A stretch of 64,000 bases of DNA from Eonycteris spelaea (Eukaryota > Chordata > Mammalia > Chiroptera > Pteropodidae): contig PUFA01000007.1 of NCBI GenBank assembly GCA_003508835.1, forward strand, positions 16,453,001 to 16,517,000, written 5' to 3'. A program made the translations under genes and the position numbers. The notes below the pieces were generated by a model. It worked only from the letters and a program-made list of their open reading frames with translations, had not been told where the DNA came from and did no database searches. Below are positions 10,420 through 22,380 of the stretch, one piece after another (the first letter of the stretch is position 1; each line of letters begins with the position of its first letter).

Positions 10420-10870
10420 ACAAAATCTTGAGGAAGATTATTTGGATTTGCATCAAAACTCTACATCAGTTTGCAAATAATGACAGTGTTATAACATTTA
10501 ATTTTTCTATTCATCAGCATCATCTGACTCCCCAATTATTTGTATCTTTCTCATTATATTCTATTAGCATTTTAAAGTTTCACCATAGAAGACTTAGAGG
10601 TGTTTTTTTATGATTTATTCCAAGATACTATATATTCTCTGGCACTGTTTAAACTGTGTCTTCTTTTAAATTGTATTTTCTAATGTAATTGATATTCTGA
10701 TTGATCATATACCCAATGATCTTATGGAACTCTTTTATCTTTCCAATATGTATGTGTATGAAAATATTATTTGTGAATAATTAGATTCTTTCTTAATAGA
10801 TTGGTGCTACAATTTTACCTGCATTTAATCCTAGTGACATACACATATAAATTATGTAAAATAATGTTTG
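10420..10870 (-). mobile_element. L1 ORF2 fragment, antisense
   Basis: Plus-strand phrases such as tgatttattccaagatacta, aattgtattttctaatgtaa and gcatttaatcctagtgacat follow the antisense reverse transcriptase region of L1 ORF2. It is highly decayed and no open frame remains. Confidence 0.5.
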
Positions 10871-11224
10871 TCATATTACCTTTGTACATATCACCATTTA
10901 TGAAAATAATCTTTTTCAGTCTCTTACTGAATCCATTAGTGTCTTCATCATTACATCAGTCACTTTTTGACTGATAAAAATAATACAGTGTATATTAAAT
11001 GGTCCTCCATTGAAGATGTTTGGTATACAGCAGTTTTTAAATTCATGCATGATGCTTTCACTTAAAAATTCATTCGAAGTACACAAGTAATCATTCACAT
11101 GTCTTAAAACAATTATCTTCGATAGTCTACTTATGTATTCACTGTTTTCTACTATTAGCAACTTGCATTAAGGTAGTCCATTTATTAAAGTTGATTAGTC
11201 AAAACTGATACATTATTAACGAAA
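10871..11224. other. Unassigned DNA
   Basis: No gene or named repeat recognised. An 81-codon minus frame has no recognisable domain. Confidence 0.4.
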
Positions 11225-12290
11225 CCCACAGTTTACATTAGGGTTTCTTTTTTGTTTGTACATTCTGTGGGTTTTAACAAATGTATAATGACACACATCC
11301 ACCATTACAGTATCATACAGAACAGTTTCACTGCCCTTAAAAGTCCCTGTGCTTCACCTATTGACTCCTCCCTCCCTCTTCCTGAACGTTTGTCAACCAC
11401 TGATTTTTTTTTTTTAACTGTGTCCACACTTTTGCCTTTTTCAGAATGTCATATAGTTGGAATCTTACAGCATATAGCCCTTTCAGATTGACTTCTTTGA
11501 CTTAACAATGCATCTAAGGTTTCACTACATCTTTCATGACTTTCATTCCACCAAGTCATTTTTTGTTGTTGAATATTAATTATTTTGTTGTATGATGTTC
11601 TATTTGTTTATCCATTCACCTACTGGTGGATATTTTGGTCACTACCATGTTTTGGCAACTATCAATAAAGCTGCTAAAAACATTAGAGTTTAGGTTTTTT
11701 GTGTAGATACAAGTTTTCAAGTAAGTACCAAGTAGCATGATTGCTGTATCCTATGGTAAGAGTGTTTAGTATTGTAAGAAATTGCCAAACTGTCTTCCAA
11801 ATTGGTTGTATCATTTTGCATTCCTACAAGTAATGAATGGAAGTTCCTGTTACTCCACATGCTCACCAGCATTTGGTGTTTTCAATGTTTTGGATTCTAG
11901 CCCTTCTAACAGGTGTATCGTGGTATCTTGTTTTAATTTTCAATTCCCTAACAATAGGTGATGAGCTTTTTTTATATGTTTACTTGCCATCATATATCTT
12001 TTTTGGTATCTGTTCAGCTCTTTTTAATTTTTTAACTGGGTGTTTTTTTTCTTATTATTGGATTCTAAGTGTTCTTTGTATTTTTTTTGGTACCAATTCT
12101 TTATCAGAGGTATCTTGGTGGCTAATATTTTCTCCCAGTCTGTGGCTTGTTTTTAATTATATTGAAGTGCTATGATTTTTTTTTCAATCTCATAAATGAA
12201 CTTTATCATTGTTATCATTTTATACCAATCATTATTCATATCAATCTTTATGTTCTTATTCACCATTCGTTCTGTCCTTCAGACTGTCCT
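11225..12290 (-). mobile_element. L1M 3' end, antisense, about 1 kb
   Basis: This is the clearest antisense L1 of the block. From left to right on the plus strand it runs backward from the 3' UTR (cagtttacattagggtttc, gaatgtcatatagttggaat) into the ORF2 C-terminus (ttatccattcacctactggt, caataaagctgctaaaaaca, attgccaaactgtcttccaa, cagtctgtggcttg). It is collinear with the L1MA/L1MB-type consensus over the full length but carries many small indels, so the 112-codon plus-strand frame inside it is a shadow, not a gene. Confidence 0.85.
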
Positions 12291-12690
12291 TTGGGGATTT
12301 TCTTTTCTTTTTTTTTTTTTCTTGAAGTGAATTCATTAGAATCTATTGTCATAAAGCCTGTTTCTGGTAAACTATCTCAGTTTTGCTTATCTAAAAAATT
12401 ATTTTTTAAATTAAAATTCTCTTTTTTATGTAAATTGGAAACAGTTACAAACATAAAGAAGCTACTCTGAATTTTGGGCTTCCCAAGATTCTCTGAGGTA
12501 ACAACAGCATCTCTGTTTTCTGTTTTCTCAATCTTATATGAAATCTTCTCATGGGTAAAATCTAACTCAGACCCATCTGGGGAAGCTGTTTCTGTAAAAT
12601 ATACTTCTTTTTTTCTTCTGACATGCCAAGGATACCTTAGAAGCAAATGATTAAGCAACATGTAACTTCGTATGCATTGTAAGGATAAGC
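12291..12690. other. Unassigned DNA
   Basis: Contains a T run near 12305 and no recognised gene or repeat. Frames of 94 and 107 codons on opposite strands overlap here and lack protein-like composition. Confidence 0.4.
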
Positions 12691-13010
12691 CTCACTGCAA
12701 AGGTGACATTTGAGCAAAGTCTTAAATGATTTAAAGAAGTAAATCATTTATCTCTCTGGAGAAAAAGGTTTCTAGGCACAATGTAAGGACATTAAGATGG
12801 GAGCTGGTATGTTCTAAGAAGAGCTAAGTAGTCCTTCTGGCTGGAACAGATTAAGCAAAAGGAAGAGTAGTATCAGATATGTTCAAAGAGATAATGGGAA
12901 CCTGATCAGGTAGAGATTTCTGTGCTTAATTTTATCTTTAATCTTAGTAAGATGGGAAGTCATTGGAAAGTTTTAAGCACAGGAGAGAGACATCATTAAA
13001 ATAATACAGT
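12691..13010 (+). mobile_element. Ancient mammalian repeat fragment, family not named
   Basis: The order gtgacatttgagcaaagtct, tctggctggaacagatt, gatgggaagtcattggaaag, ttttaagcacaggagagaga matches a widespread mammalian interspersed repeat I recognise by wording but cannot name with confidence. It is old and strongly diverged. Confidence 0.4.
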
Positions 13011-13285
13011 GATTTTTCCTTCATTTGTAAACAAATAAAAATTTATCATCACATCTGATGAAAGAATACATTGTCAGAAAACAGTTCTAAATCTCAAAGC
13101 ATGTATTAATTTTTTTACTAAAAATTATATTTATCTTATTGAAGTATATGAGTGGATTCTTATTCTTTTTCACGATGTGAAAGCTCGTGTGTGTATCAAC
13201 CTTGTCTTACTGATTTGCTATAATAACAGATAATAATGATAATAAAGAAACTGCTGCTGATGATGATACACCAAGTATCACTAAT
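13011..13285. other. Unassigned DNA
   Basis: Only short trinucleotide-like stretches (gataataatgataataaag near 13228, gctgctgatgatgat near 13252) stand out. Confidence 0.4.
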
Positions 13286-13426
13286 ACCAAATACTGGCAA
13301 CTGATTTCTCATTATTATTATATTTATATCTATATCTGTGTCTATATCTATATATACATGTATCACTTTCTATCTGTCCCTATATCAAGTTAACTCATAA
13401 TAAGAAATCAGTAACCAGTATGCCAT
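13286..13426. repeat. Imperfect inverted repeat around an AT/TATC microsatellite
   Basis: The left arm (about 13286-13316, centred on atactggcaactgatttctc) and the right arm (about 13394-13426, centred on gaaatcagtaaccagtatg) are reverse complements over some 30 bases with a few mismatches. Between them lies roughly 80 bp of TATC/TATA-rich simple repeat. It could fold as a hairpin or be a small eroded inverted-repeat transposon. No flanking duplication was identified. Confidence 0.6.
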
Positions 13427-16400
13427 AGTAAATAATAATCATTCATATATATATGATAATTTCTATATGTGGCTCACAAACACATGCTCATTTTATTTTA
13501 AGAATATAAGTATTATGTATATGTATTCCCCACTCTCATATATGAAGTAATAAAATAATATACCCTACAGCTAGTGAACTTAGAATAAGACAGCCTGCAT
13601 CCTGCCTTCTTAGTTTCACATGATTGCAATAAATTTTCCTCATTAACCTACTTCAGCATGCTCCACATATTATTTTTCCCCTTGAGATTATGACTTCACA
13701 GTACATAGGCCAGATAAAAGATTCTTTTCAGAAGCACTGAAAATCTCATCAGCCTTTTTTATATACTTAACACAGAGAATATGATACTTTGCCTAATAGT
13801 TGAAAAATAATAATGCATAACAGTTAATGAAGACACAGTCTAAAAGCTTTGTATTTCTATATAATAAGTTTCATTTTAATAGCATTCCATTTATTTAAAA
13901 AGTACTTTTATATAACTTTGATCTAAGTATTGATTCTCTGAAAGTTCAAAATTAATATATTTTAAGGGAAATAACACTTTAGTAACTCTTTTAGTCATAT
14001 TGAGCCAATATTAAATCTGGTTGATAGAAATAGAAAAACTTTTTCATAGAAAAATTTTTGTAACCAGATAAAATTTTCTAATTTCTGTGGTCACGAAAGA
14101 AAAAATTGCTACTATATAATTTTCAGAAATATAGCAGTTTAGAATTTTACATACTTATGTATAAAACTGAAAAATAAAAGAGTAGCCAGATAAGATATAT
14201 ATGTTTTACATTTAAATTAAGTAATATCTGCTGCGTTATTTTTCCATCTACTTAATTACTCTAACATAAAACAACTTGTTCAGGATGGGTCAGAATTTCT
14301 GTTTCATTGGTAGAGATAGACTATGGTAAGAAAAAGACTATTCTTAGGTTTTGGTGACTGATGATGACTAGCGTATAACCACTTGCTTATGATATTAAAT
14401 TAATTGGAAAACATAGATTAAATAGTATCTGGATACTATTAGTAAGTTTTAAGGTAAATGTGTTCACAATTTTTATAATCTGTGTTAACCTAACTTTTTG
14501 GTTGCAGGAAAGAGAAATCCAAATTAAATTAGAAAATAATTATATTTGTCTATAAAGAACTATGAAAACAGGGGACTTTGAAGAGAGAAATTATGATTCT
14601 ATCTTAACACAATTTTCTCTGAATACAGAAGGATATAGAATGAAGATTGTTCATCTTTAATTATTGTTAGACTCACCAAGATCACTAGAATGTAATAGAT
14701 AAATAAGTACTATTTAAACAGGCATATGACCTATAACCTTGGAGTTAGCTACTACATGAATATCCATACAACATAGATCTAAAGAATGATGCCATTAGGT
14801 CCCAGGTGAGTTTGAATTAAATGTTTAATTATTAACATAACTATCACTGTGCAAGCAAACTTTTGAATAAGAAAAAGACAACTGACCAGTATCAGAATTT
14901 GCACAAGTGCCCAATATATTAGTAAAATAAAGGAAGATAGTGTATCTTAAATGCTACAATAAGAAATTTGTGTTAAAGTATTGTGTATTATAAGATAGGA
15001 TTACTATGGCCCAACTTCATTATCAAGATAATTTATAGAGCATTTAAAACCAAAAGATTTTTAATACATTAAAATAACTAAAAGTGATCATTCATTTCAT
15101 TAGCATGTACCATCCCTGATATGGTTTACATATTCTTTCTGAAAGGAGAGTAGTGGAGGAATTGAGGTGATTCCTGTTCTCTGTCAGCCAGCAGTGATAG
15201 AACTGGGTGCCCACTAGAACTCAAGAGCAGCCAAGGCTTCCTCTGCAGGTGGTTAACTACCAACGGAGAAAAAAGATGAGAAAAATAAAATAACGAATGA
15301 ATTAACAATAAATAAAATCTGCTTCTAATATTAATTAAAGTGCTGCTCGAAACATTAGTTGACTGGATAGGTTGTAATTCTTATGTTTATTGATGATTAG
15401 GTAGATCTGTTTATGTGACACTAAGACAGTCTGCATTGACTCACTCTGCCTCTTATAGGTAAATATTAGTCAGAATGGCATGTTTAAACTTATTTAGCAT
15501 GAACAATGCCTTATAGAATGTAGAGTATATATAAATATATGCTGAATGAAGAAACTTAAAATTACAAAAGTTTGACTTTACTAATTCATTTGAACAAATT
15601 TACAAGCATTTAGTAATAAAGTTAATAAACAAGACTCATGTGGCTTTCATATATTATGTTTCTTGAAATGTTCACAATTTTTGTAATTCTCTGAATTGTA
15701 TTTATTAATTCTTTGTTTATACTTAAGGAAATGGGGACTTAGAGAATAAAGGAGATTTTACTTAATGGTTTTTAATATCTTCTCTTGGAAAATGAAGTGG
15801 TTAGAAACATGTATAAAAGCAAACTAAAAAACTAGCTAGTATTTGGAATATATTTTTATAGTCAAGCCATAAGGTGAATTTTAAGGACATTGGTATTTTT
15901 GAAATACAGGTGTAACATGCTAAGTTCCTGAGCATACTAAATTAACCCAAAATCTATTTCTGTACTGCCTCTGATACGATCTGTCTCTAAAACTCAGAGT
16001 AGAAAACTATCAACCAATGATACATTCTGAACATTTCTTAGAAATCCTGAACATTTCCTTGTGACTTTCAAGTCAGTCACTGACCTGGCCTAACCTTCTT
16101 AGTTATTGAACTCAAGAGATTATGACTCAAGACAGCCTTTCTCCATGCAGACATCAAAAAAGAAGCCACTGAAGAAAATTGGAATTTTGTTACTTGATCT
16201 TCGTGAGATTAAGGTCTAATCTTTTCCTTTGCCAGAGTCAATGGACAGTTGTCTAAATCTCAACTTATTTTTAGAGTGATATATAGCAGTGATGTGAAAG
16301 CTCATGGAAATATTTTTAAAAGACACAGACAACTGAAACTTTAGATCCAAAAGGAAGATGTTATTTTTTATCACTGACTTAATTCAACTTTATAAAGGCA

Positions 16401-17590
16401 AAGATGACATCAGTAGACTAATAGCATTAGACATTGAAATTATTTTTCTCTAATGATGCCAATAAAATCAAACAAAAACATATAATAATCATTTACATCT
16501 AAGTACATAATAATTTACTTTAAAATGACTTTGAGTTTATAATAATACACATAAAGAGGACCCTGAATAGAACAGAACCAGAATTAATATAAGTAACTTC
16601 TGTAAGGAGAATTGCCTTTGAGACGATGGTGGTTTTTTATAGTGTGATAAAAATCTATTAGTTAATAATTTTGGGTCTATACCAGGCTCAGTGAAATATT
16701 ATTTCATATAAACTTCAGACCAATCAGATATGGCCAGTATCTTGTCATGTGGTAGGTAATATTTTCATGTCCCACTTATAAATTAATAGAATAAGACAGG
16801 AAGATTTTTTTAAAATTGCTTAAGTTCTCAGAGTATATGGACAGAGGGTAAGACTGAAGTCAGATCTCAGGTCTGATTATATATAGATAATATAGTCACC
16901 TCATCGATGTGTATGATACATGGTCATTCAGCAAATCTACTGTACTCTTTAAAACGATGGACATTTATTAACTGTGTTCTGACATAACCCTTTTGCCAAA
17001 ATGCCAAGTAGGTGCTTTATTTAGCCATAAATTGGATAATTATTTATCAACTCTAGACTCCATACTCTGAAGAAAAAGGATGCAAAATTTTATCATCCCT
17101 CCTTACATTTTTCATCACTGGTATCTGCTTTGTGATCATTTATTCAATTAATGATCCTACATGTTTCCATCAGGATCAACTGGATGACTAACTACTGTTT
17201 AAGAAAGGTCATTCTCCCCTTACTGAGTGCCTTAGCCTCATTAATGATAATATGAGGGAGGGCCACTGGCCTGCATCAGCATGAAATTGGCTTAGTGGGA
17301 AACATTCAAAGATCAACAAGAAAATTATAGCTGTTTAAAAGTTAGTATTAAAGAATTCATTCTCTCTAGGAAGCAAAAGTCAAAGCAATTAAATGGCCTA
17401 TTTTTATTGGATATCAAATATACATATTCACTGGATGATACTACATTCAAAACTTCAAAATAAATAGTACAGTTCTTATAGTGTTATTGCTGCCTAAGTG
17501 ATAAGGGAAAAATAAAACAAAACAAAAATGTTTCCTGCCCTTCATCTTTCAACCCTATTTATGTTTTTGCTTTTAATTCAAGGTCGTATA
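13427..17590. other. Unassigned AT-rich DNA, about 4.2 kb
   Basis: I recognise no gene, RNA gene or repeat family across this long stretch. Short frames are chance; the 60-codon minus frame at 15126-15308 has no recognisable domain. Parts may be unique mammalian DNA. Confidence 0.45.
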
Positions 17591-17842
17591 TTTTGGGACC
17601 TAAATACTGTTAAATTTGAGTGAGCTTTGTTTCTGGCCTGGGGCTCTTCTATGTAAGTGTTTTTATTCTTAAGTCTGAATGTGAATTGAGCAGACACAGA
17701 TGGGGGTTAATGGATTGCAAGTCTTCATTGTGTGAAACTGAAAGCTTCTTTTAATAAGGTGCCTATTAAACATTTGCCAGTTGCTGAATGTTTATGATAA
17801 TTCAATCTAGCTGAATGTTAATTTTACCTTAGAAGTTTAAAG
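17591..17842. other. Candidate conserved noncoding element
   Basis: Unlike its surroundings this stretch has balanced composition, no repeat signature and several homeodomain-type cores (gggttaatggatt, ttttaataaggtg, gataattcaatct). This is only a composition-based guess; conservation cannot be seen from one genome. Confidence 0.25.
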
Positions 17843-17995
17843 CATTGGTTCTCAAACAAATGCATTAGAATCACCTGGGTTTTTTGTTATTCATCCATAC
17901 TTGTAGGTCTAGAACTCAGTGATTTTAATTTAGAAGAGCCTGGGATCAGAAATCTCAAGGTACTTCAGAAGAGGATCACATTTGGAGAAACACTG
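17843..17995. mobile_element. MER5-type hAT-Charlie DNA transposon
   Basis: The ends are inverted repeats of the MER5 kind: cattggttctcaaac on the left and tttggagaaacactg on the right. The interior keeps aatcacctgg and taggtct from the MER5 consensus. The flanking octamers gtttaaag (17835-17842) and ttttaaac (17996-18003) agree at 6 of 8 positions, as expected for the 8-bp duplication of hAT elements. It is non-autonomous and carries no gene. Confidence 0.85.
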
Positions 17996-18003
17996 TTTTA
18001 AAC

Positions 18004-18269
18004 TTGTTAATCTTTCTTAATGTATTTACTGAATAAAAAAAATGGCTAATAGTTTTATTTTCTTAAGATCCAGTTTCTAGTATGTCACCTCCCAAACTTT
18101 GCTTTAATATGTTTGTAAAAAGAGACAAGCATTACCAATTTTAACTAATTTTTGTTTATAAAAATCAAATAATCAGTAAAGTTATTAATAATATTTTTGA
18201 ATAAATGACTTAATGATTGCAGGTTTTGCCTCAATGCATAAAGAAAAGTTCAACCTTTAGCAATTGTAT
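18004..18269. other. Unassigned DNA left of the antisense L1
   Basis: AT-rich DNA with no recognised feature. The L1 boundary cannot be fixed exactly. Confidence 0.4.
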
Positions 18270-20010
18270 TTTTATAGGTCAGTTTGGGTCCCCAGTGATC
18301 CAGGTGTTCATTCTCTCACTGAGTTCATCTGTTCTTTCTCTAAGTTCATTAAGCATCCTTATAATCAATGTTTTGAATTCTGAATCTGGTAGATTGCTTG
18401 ACTACATTTTATTTAGTTCTTTTTCTGGAGTCTTTTTCTATTTTTTTTTTTTTTAATTTGGGGCACGTTTCTTTGTTTTCTCAGTTTGGCTGCCTCTTGG
18501 TGCTCCTTTTTATGTATTAGGTAGGTCTGCTGCATTTCCCAGTCTTATCCTAGTGGCCTTATGTAGTAGGTGTCTTGTGGGTCCCTGTGGCACATTGTCC
18601 ATGGTCACCTGAGCCGGGTACTCCAGGGTGTCCCTTGTATGGGTTGCGTGTAGCCTCCTGTTGTAGTTGTGTCTTGATTGCTGTTGGCATGTCAGTGGTT
18701 GGGGTTGACTCTCAGGCTGACTAACTGTGAGGACCGTCCATGATTACAACAGATGGCCACAAGGCAGGATTCACCCCAGTGGGGCTCTAGCGCCTACCAA
18801 GACTATCTTTTGGTGTGCCATTTGTGGAGCTAATTGGGTGATGCATTGTTGTAGTCTGAAATTGGCCACCTGGTTTATTGTTTCTGGAGCCTCTTGGGAT
18901 AATCTCTGGTGCGAGCTAAAGTCAGTCTCTGCCTGTGCCTCACCCAGGGCCAGCTGGTAGGAGCTACGAAGTGATCTGTGATTGGTAGCTGACTGTGTTG
19001 AGCCCAGGGGCACATAGGAGAGGCCATGTTGAGAACTCAGGTTAGCTTCCATGAGTGCCAGTCCTAGGGCTGCTCAGCAAAGGTAAAGGGTATGCTGAGG
19101 CTAGTCACCATCTACCTGGTGCCTGCGGGCCTTTGAGAGTTTTTAGGAAAAGGAAAGTCTCCAGCACAGGCCAATGCTGCCAGCCTGTGAGGAATAGCTG
19201 TTGAAAGTGTCTTAGGCAGTGTTGGATGGGGCAGTGTTGGTGTCTCAAGTTGTCACCAGGGTGGGGCGAACAGTGTTCATGAGGTTAATGAAGATTCAGA
19301 TGAGGCCACTCAGCATGAGACACAGGGCATGCTGAGGCTAGCTGCCACCTACCTGGGGCCTGCAGAACTTTGGGAGTTTTTAGGAAAGCCTGTCGCTGGG
19401 GTCAAGGCTGGTTTTCTGTGAGGAAGAGGTAATGAAGGAGGCTCGGGTGGTATGTGAGTTGGGTGAGATGTGGTCTAGGGAGGCAGTAGGGTGAGGCTAG
19501 CAGTGTTCACTAGATTAATGCAGATTCAGATTTAGTGCCCACCTGTACCTTCAGGCTATGTGGGAAGAAGATTCAACACTGGAACCTGGAGTTCCACAAA
19601 GAGATCTGCCCCTCCAGCTCTTGCGCTGAAGGTACACAATTCAGGTTCTCCTCATATACCCCTGGAGTTGTTGACGCTGCTTCTCCAGCACTGGAGCTTA
19701 GGGTGAGTGCGATCAAGTGAATCTGTGCTTGGGCTCTTTAAGAGGGTATCTGGGTTTTTAGCAGCCCTCTGTCTCACCCAGTTGGAATTCCTGCTGATTT
19801 TCACAGCCAGATGTTGTAGGGACTCCTTTTCCCTGCACTGATGTTCCAGGCTGAGGAGCCCGATAAGGGGCTGGAAGCCGTTACTTCTCAGTGGGGACCT
19901 CCACAGCCGAGATATCCTTGCTGATTCTCAACCACCACGGGTGGGTGTGAGATCAGCCTGTTTCCCTTCTCTGCCCATCCTACCAGTCTGCATGTGGCTG
20001 CTTCTTTAGC
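18270..20010 (-). mobile_element. L1 5' UTR and ORF1 start, antisense
   Basis: Read on the minus strand the element runs from the 5' UTR (near 20010) toward the start of ORF1 (about 18270-18420). Antisense markers include gttctttctctaagttcatt, ggtgtcttgtgggtccctgt, ctgttgtagttgtgtcttga, ctgttggcatgtcagtgg and cacagccagatgttgtaggg. These match the long GC-rich 5' UTR of laurasiatherian L1s as I recall it. It contains two tandem monomers at 19069-19540. The 5' tip and the whole of ORF2 and the 3' end are missing, so it is a fragment. In active L1s this region holds the pol II promoter; activity here is unlikely but untested. Confidence 0.8.
19069..19540 (-). repeat. Two tandem monomers of about 235 bp inside the L1 5' UTR
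   Basis: Unit A starts near 19069 and unit B near 19305. Matching landmarks are gctcagca/actcagca, atgctgaggctag at 19091 and 19329, gggagtttttaggaaa versus gagagtttttaggaaa at 19136 and 19372, and agtgttcatgaggttaatg versus agtgttcactagattaatg near 19271 and 19502, followed by agattcaga in both. The spacing stays near 235 bp, so this is a true tandem duplication with later drift. Confidence 0.8.
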
Positions 20011-20825
20011 TGAGTCTTGTTTCTTAATAACAAGTTTAAAATTAGTATCTCAACTGTCATATTTGGAGGTGGAAAACTTTAGTCCCCTTCAACATTTATA
20101 AAGGTTTAAGACGGAAACTATTTTATAGTGTCAGAGTTGTCTTTATAGTAAATTCAAAACAACCATGGAAACAATGAATTCTGCATTTGTATTACTTAAG
20201 CTAAAGCCTGATAGAGGCACAGTAAGAATGTAAGAGAATATAATGGTAAAGAGTGATAAAATGTGCTTGAATTCTATGTTTCCGTTGCAATTAGCACCTG
20301 TTACAGAATGGAGGCTGTCAGAACATGCAGCCTAAAAGCACAACTTGCTTTCCAGTGAGTGATATTTGTAGCAATTTGAAAACAAAACCAAAAGTGAATT
20401 AGAAATTACTGAAAACAAGAAGATTCAAACTATTCATTTCGGAAAAGATTAAAAACAAGGAGAAGAACATCAAAAAACCCATTAACTAGAAGTGAGATTT
20501 CCTATTAGTCAACACAAATTAAACTCGAAACATAATCAAGTTAAGGGAATGTTCACGTTGAAACTTGCAGTTTCAATTTTCTTTCTTGATCTTTCGGCTG
20601 ATACACGTACTCAAGCAGATATATACATGACATTTTTTGCTTTCTCAACTTTTGCATATCTTTAGTAACACATGGACTTTTATATATGCAATGTACTACA
20701 ATTGATTGAAGTTGTGTTTGAATATTTTAGCCAGTGGGAAACAGTGGACAAGGTTATTATGGCTCCATTTTATACATTCTTACTCCAGACCTGTAATTTA
20801 GCCATTTTTCCAAGAAGGCCTGTTT
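20011..20825. other. Unassigned DNA
   Basis: No gene or repeat recognised. Confidence 0.45.
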
Positions 20826-20856
20826 ATTTGTTTGTTTGTTTTGTTTTGTTTTGTTC
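20826..20856. repeat. TTTG/TTTTG simple repeat
   Basis: Short tandem run of tttg passing into ttttg. Confidence 0.9.
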
Positions 20857-21045
20857 TTATGGTGGGATAAGACATACTTAAGTGTTAAAAAGTAACATCA
20901 ATTTTGCAAAGAATAATTTAGAGAATCAACAGATCACTTAAAGGGGAAAAAGTCTATGATCAAGTAGTTAATCATAGAGCACAATTAAGCTGACTGAGAA
21001 CTTTCCACTCCTCTCTCAGAATTTTAAGTGAGAGATGTACCTGGA
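20857..21045. other. Unassigned DNA
   Basis: No feature seen. Confidence 0.4.
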
Positions 21046-21217
21046 CAAGAGTTTCTCAGAGTCTGGTGCCCAAAAGAATCTCCATAGTAAGATCTGAAAA
21101 CACAGAGGATATAAACTTATGTGTCTGTGTTGGGGTTTGATAATCCAACATTTAATAAACATCCCTAGGTAATTCTGATGGTTTTTATTCACACTTAGGA
21201 TCCAGAAAAAACTATTG
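21046..21217. mobile_element. MER5-like hAT element, decayed
   Basis: The left end caagagtttctcagagt and right end tccagaaaaaactattg resemble the MER5 terminal repeats (caGTGGTTCTCAAac type) and the interior ccctaggtaattctgatgg matches the MER5 second half. The flanking octamers do not match, so the ends are less secure than in the copy at 17843. Confidence 0.6.
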
Positions 21218-21624
21218 GTTTGTTAATGACATCTAGGCAGCTTACAGACTAACAGGCCGCATTCTTCTGTCACTTCTCAAGTCTGTTGAACTCACTATTC
21301 TTCAAAATTCCTGCCTGTTTATAAACTCGTGAAATTTGGCTACCACAGTACCACAGTCATTTGTCACTCATCTTCATGCTACCACCTATTTTAGGTAATT
21401 TAGACCTCAACAATCCTATAGGTCCAATTATGTCCTTCAACTTCCAAATTAGGAATCTCATTTGTATAAGCATGATTTGCAAAAACAAGATGTAAACTTA
21501 GTGTTTGCCCAAAGGTTAAAGTATTACTCTGGACAGTGTTTACTAAGAAATATTAGGTTTGAGGACCATAAAAAGAGGTTGGAGACATGCGGGGAGTATT
21601 AACAAATTAGGAGGAAGAGAAGAA
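21218..21624. other. Unassigned DNA
   Basis: No gene or repeat family recognised. Confidence 0.4.
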
Positions 21625-21712
21625 TTACTAAAATATATTGAGTGCTTATTTTCCAGGGACCGTTTAAGATATTTATGTCATTTAAACCTAAGAGAAAACT
21701 CAATATATTTAT
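21625..21712 (+). mobile_element. MIR fragment
   Basis: aatatattgagtgcttattt, then ccagggaccgtttaagatat and tcatttaaacctaagagaa, follows the MIR core (attgagcgcttactatgtgc-like start, then the loss of contact at the 3' half). Confidence 0.6.
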
Positions 21713-21888
21713 TTTTTTCTATATTTATATAAGTACATGTACATTTCACTTTACATATTACATAACATATAATACTTATTACAGCAAAAGAGACTTGGTG
21801 GTAACATTAAAATAATACAATTTAGAACCTTATATCTAAAAGCATAGTGATGGAAATCTAGAATTACAACATTCTTTGATATTTTACC

Positions 21889-22380
21889 TGAAGTGGTTCA
21901 GAATAGGCTCCCTCAAGATGTGTCACTCTAGCATGTGGATTATTTTGAGCTAAAGGCATTTAAGACCCTAAGGCTGAGGAGAAATGTTTGCCCCTCCCTT
22001 AACTACCTAGAAGAATCTAAAATGCAGGCCTGCCCATAGTAAAAGTTATCACCCAGAAATAACTTTTAATGACTTATCTGTCTGGTAGGACAAACCTAAT
22101 TACTGAACATCTGCTTTTCTTATCATTCCACAAATTGCCCTCTTCCTCTCTGAAGCCCTAGGGTACCTTACCTCACTCTTTGGCTTAAGATGCCATATTT
22201 ACCTCATTGCATCTGTCTCTGAGCCTCTCATGTCTGTGGGGTCTCTGATATGCTCATGTATGTGGAGTTTCCAGATGTACATATGTAATTAAATTTGGTT
22301 ATTTTTTAGTTGCTAATCTATCTCATGTTGATTTATTGATCAGATCAGCCAGCAGAACCTAGAAGGGTAGAATAAACTAT
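21889..22380 (+). mobile_element. Solo LTR, ERVL-like, family not named
   Basis: A 490-bp unit beginning tgaagtggttcagaataggc and ending near agaacctagaagggtag resembles a mammalian ERV LTR. Internal landmarks are attttgagctaaaggcattt, agttatcacccagaaataac and gctaatctatctcatgttga. No internal retroviral genes adjoin it, so it would be a solo LTR left after recombination. The name and exact ends are uncertain. Confidence 0.5.

Noticed and set aside
11837..12470. Hydrophobic plus-strand frames of 112 and 107 codons as membrane proteins
   Set aside because: The first is the antisense of L1 ORF2/3' UTR; the second overlaps its end and continues into T-rich DNA. T-rich DNA gives Phe/Leu-rich translations.
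18771..19052. 93-codon minus-strand frame in GC-rich DNA as an exon
   Set aside because: It is collinear with L1 5' UTR, which is noncoding; no splice signals at its ends.
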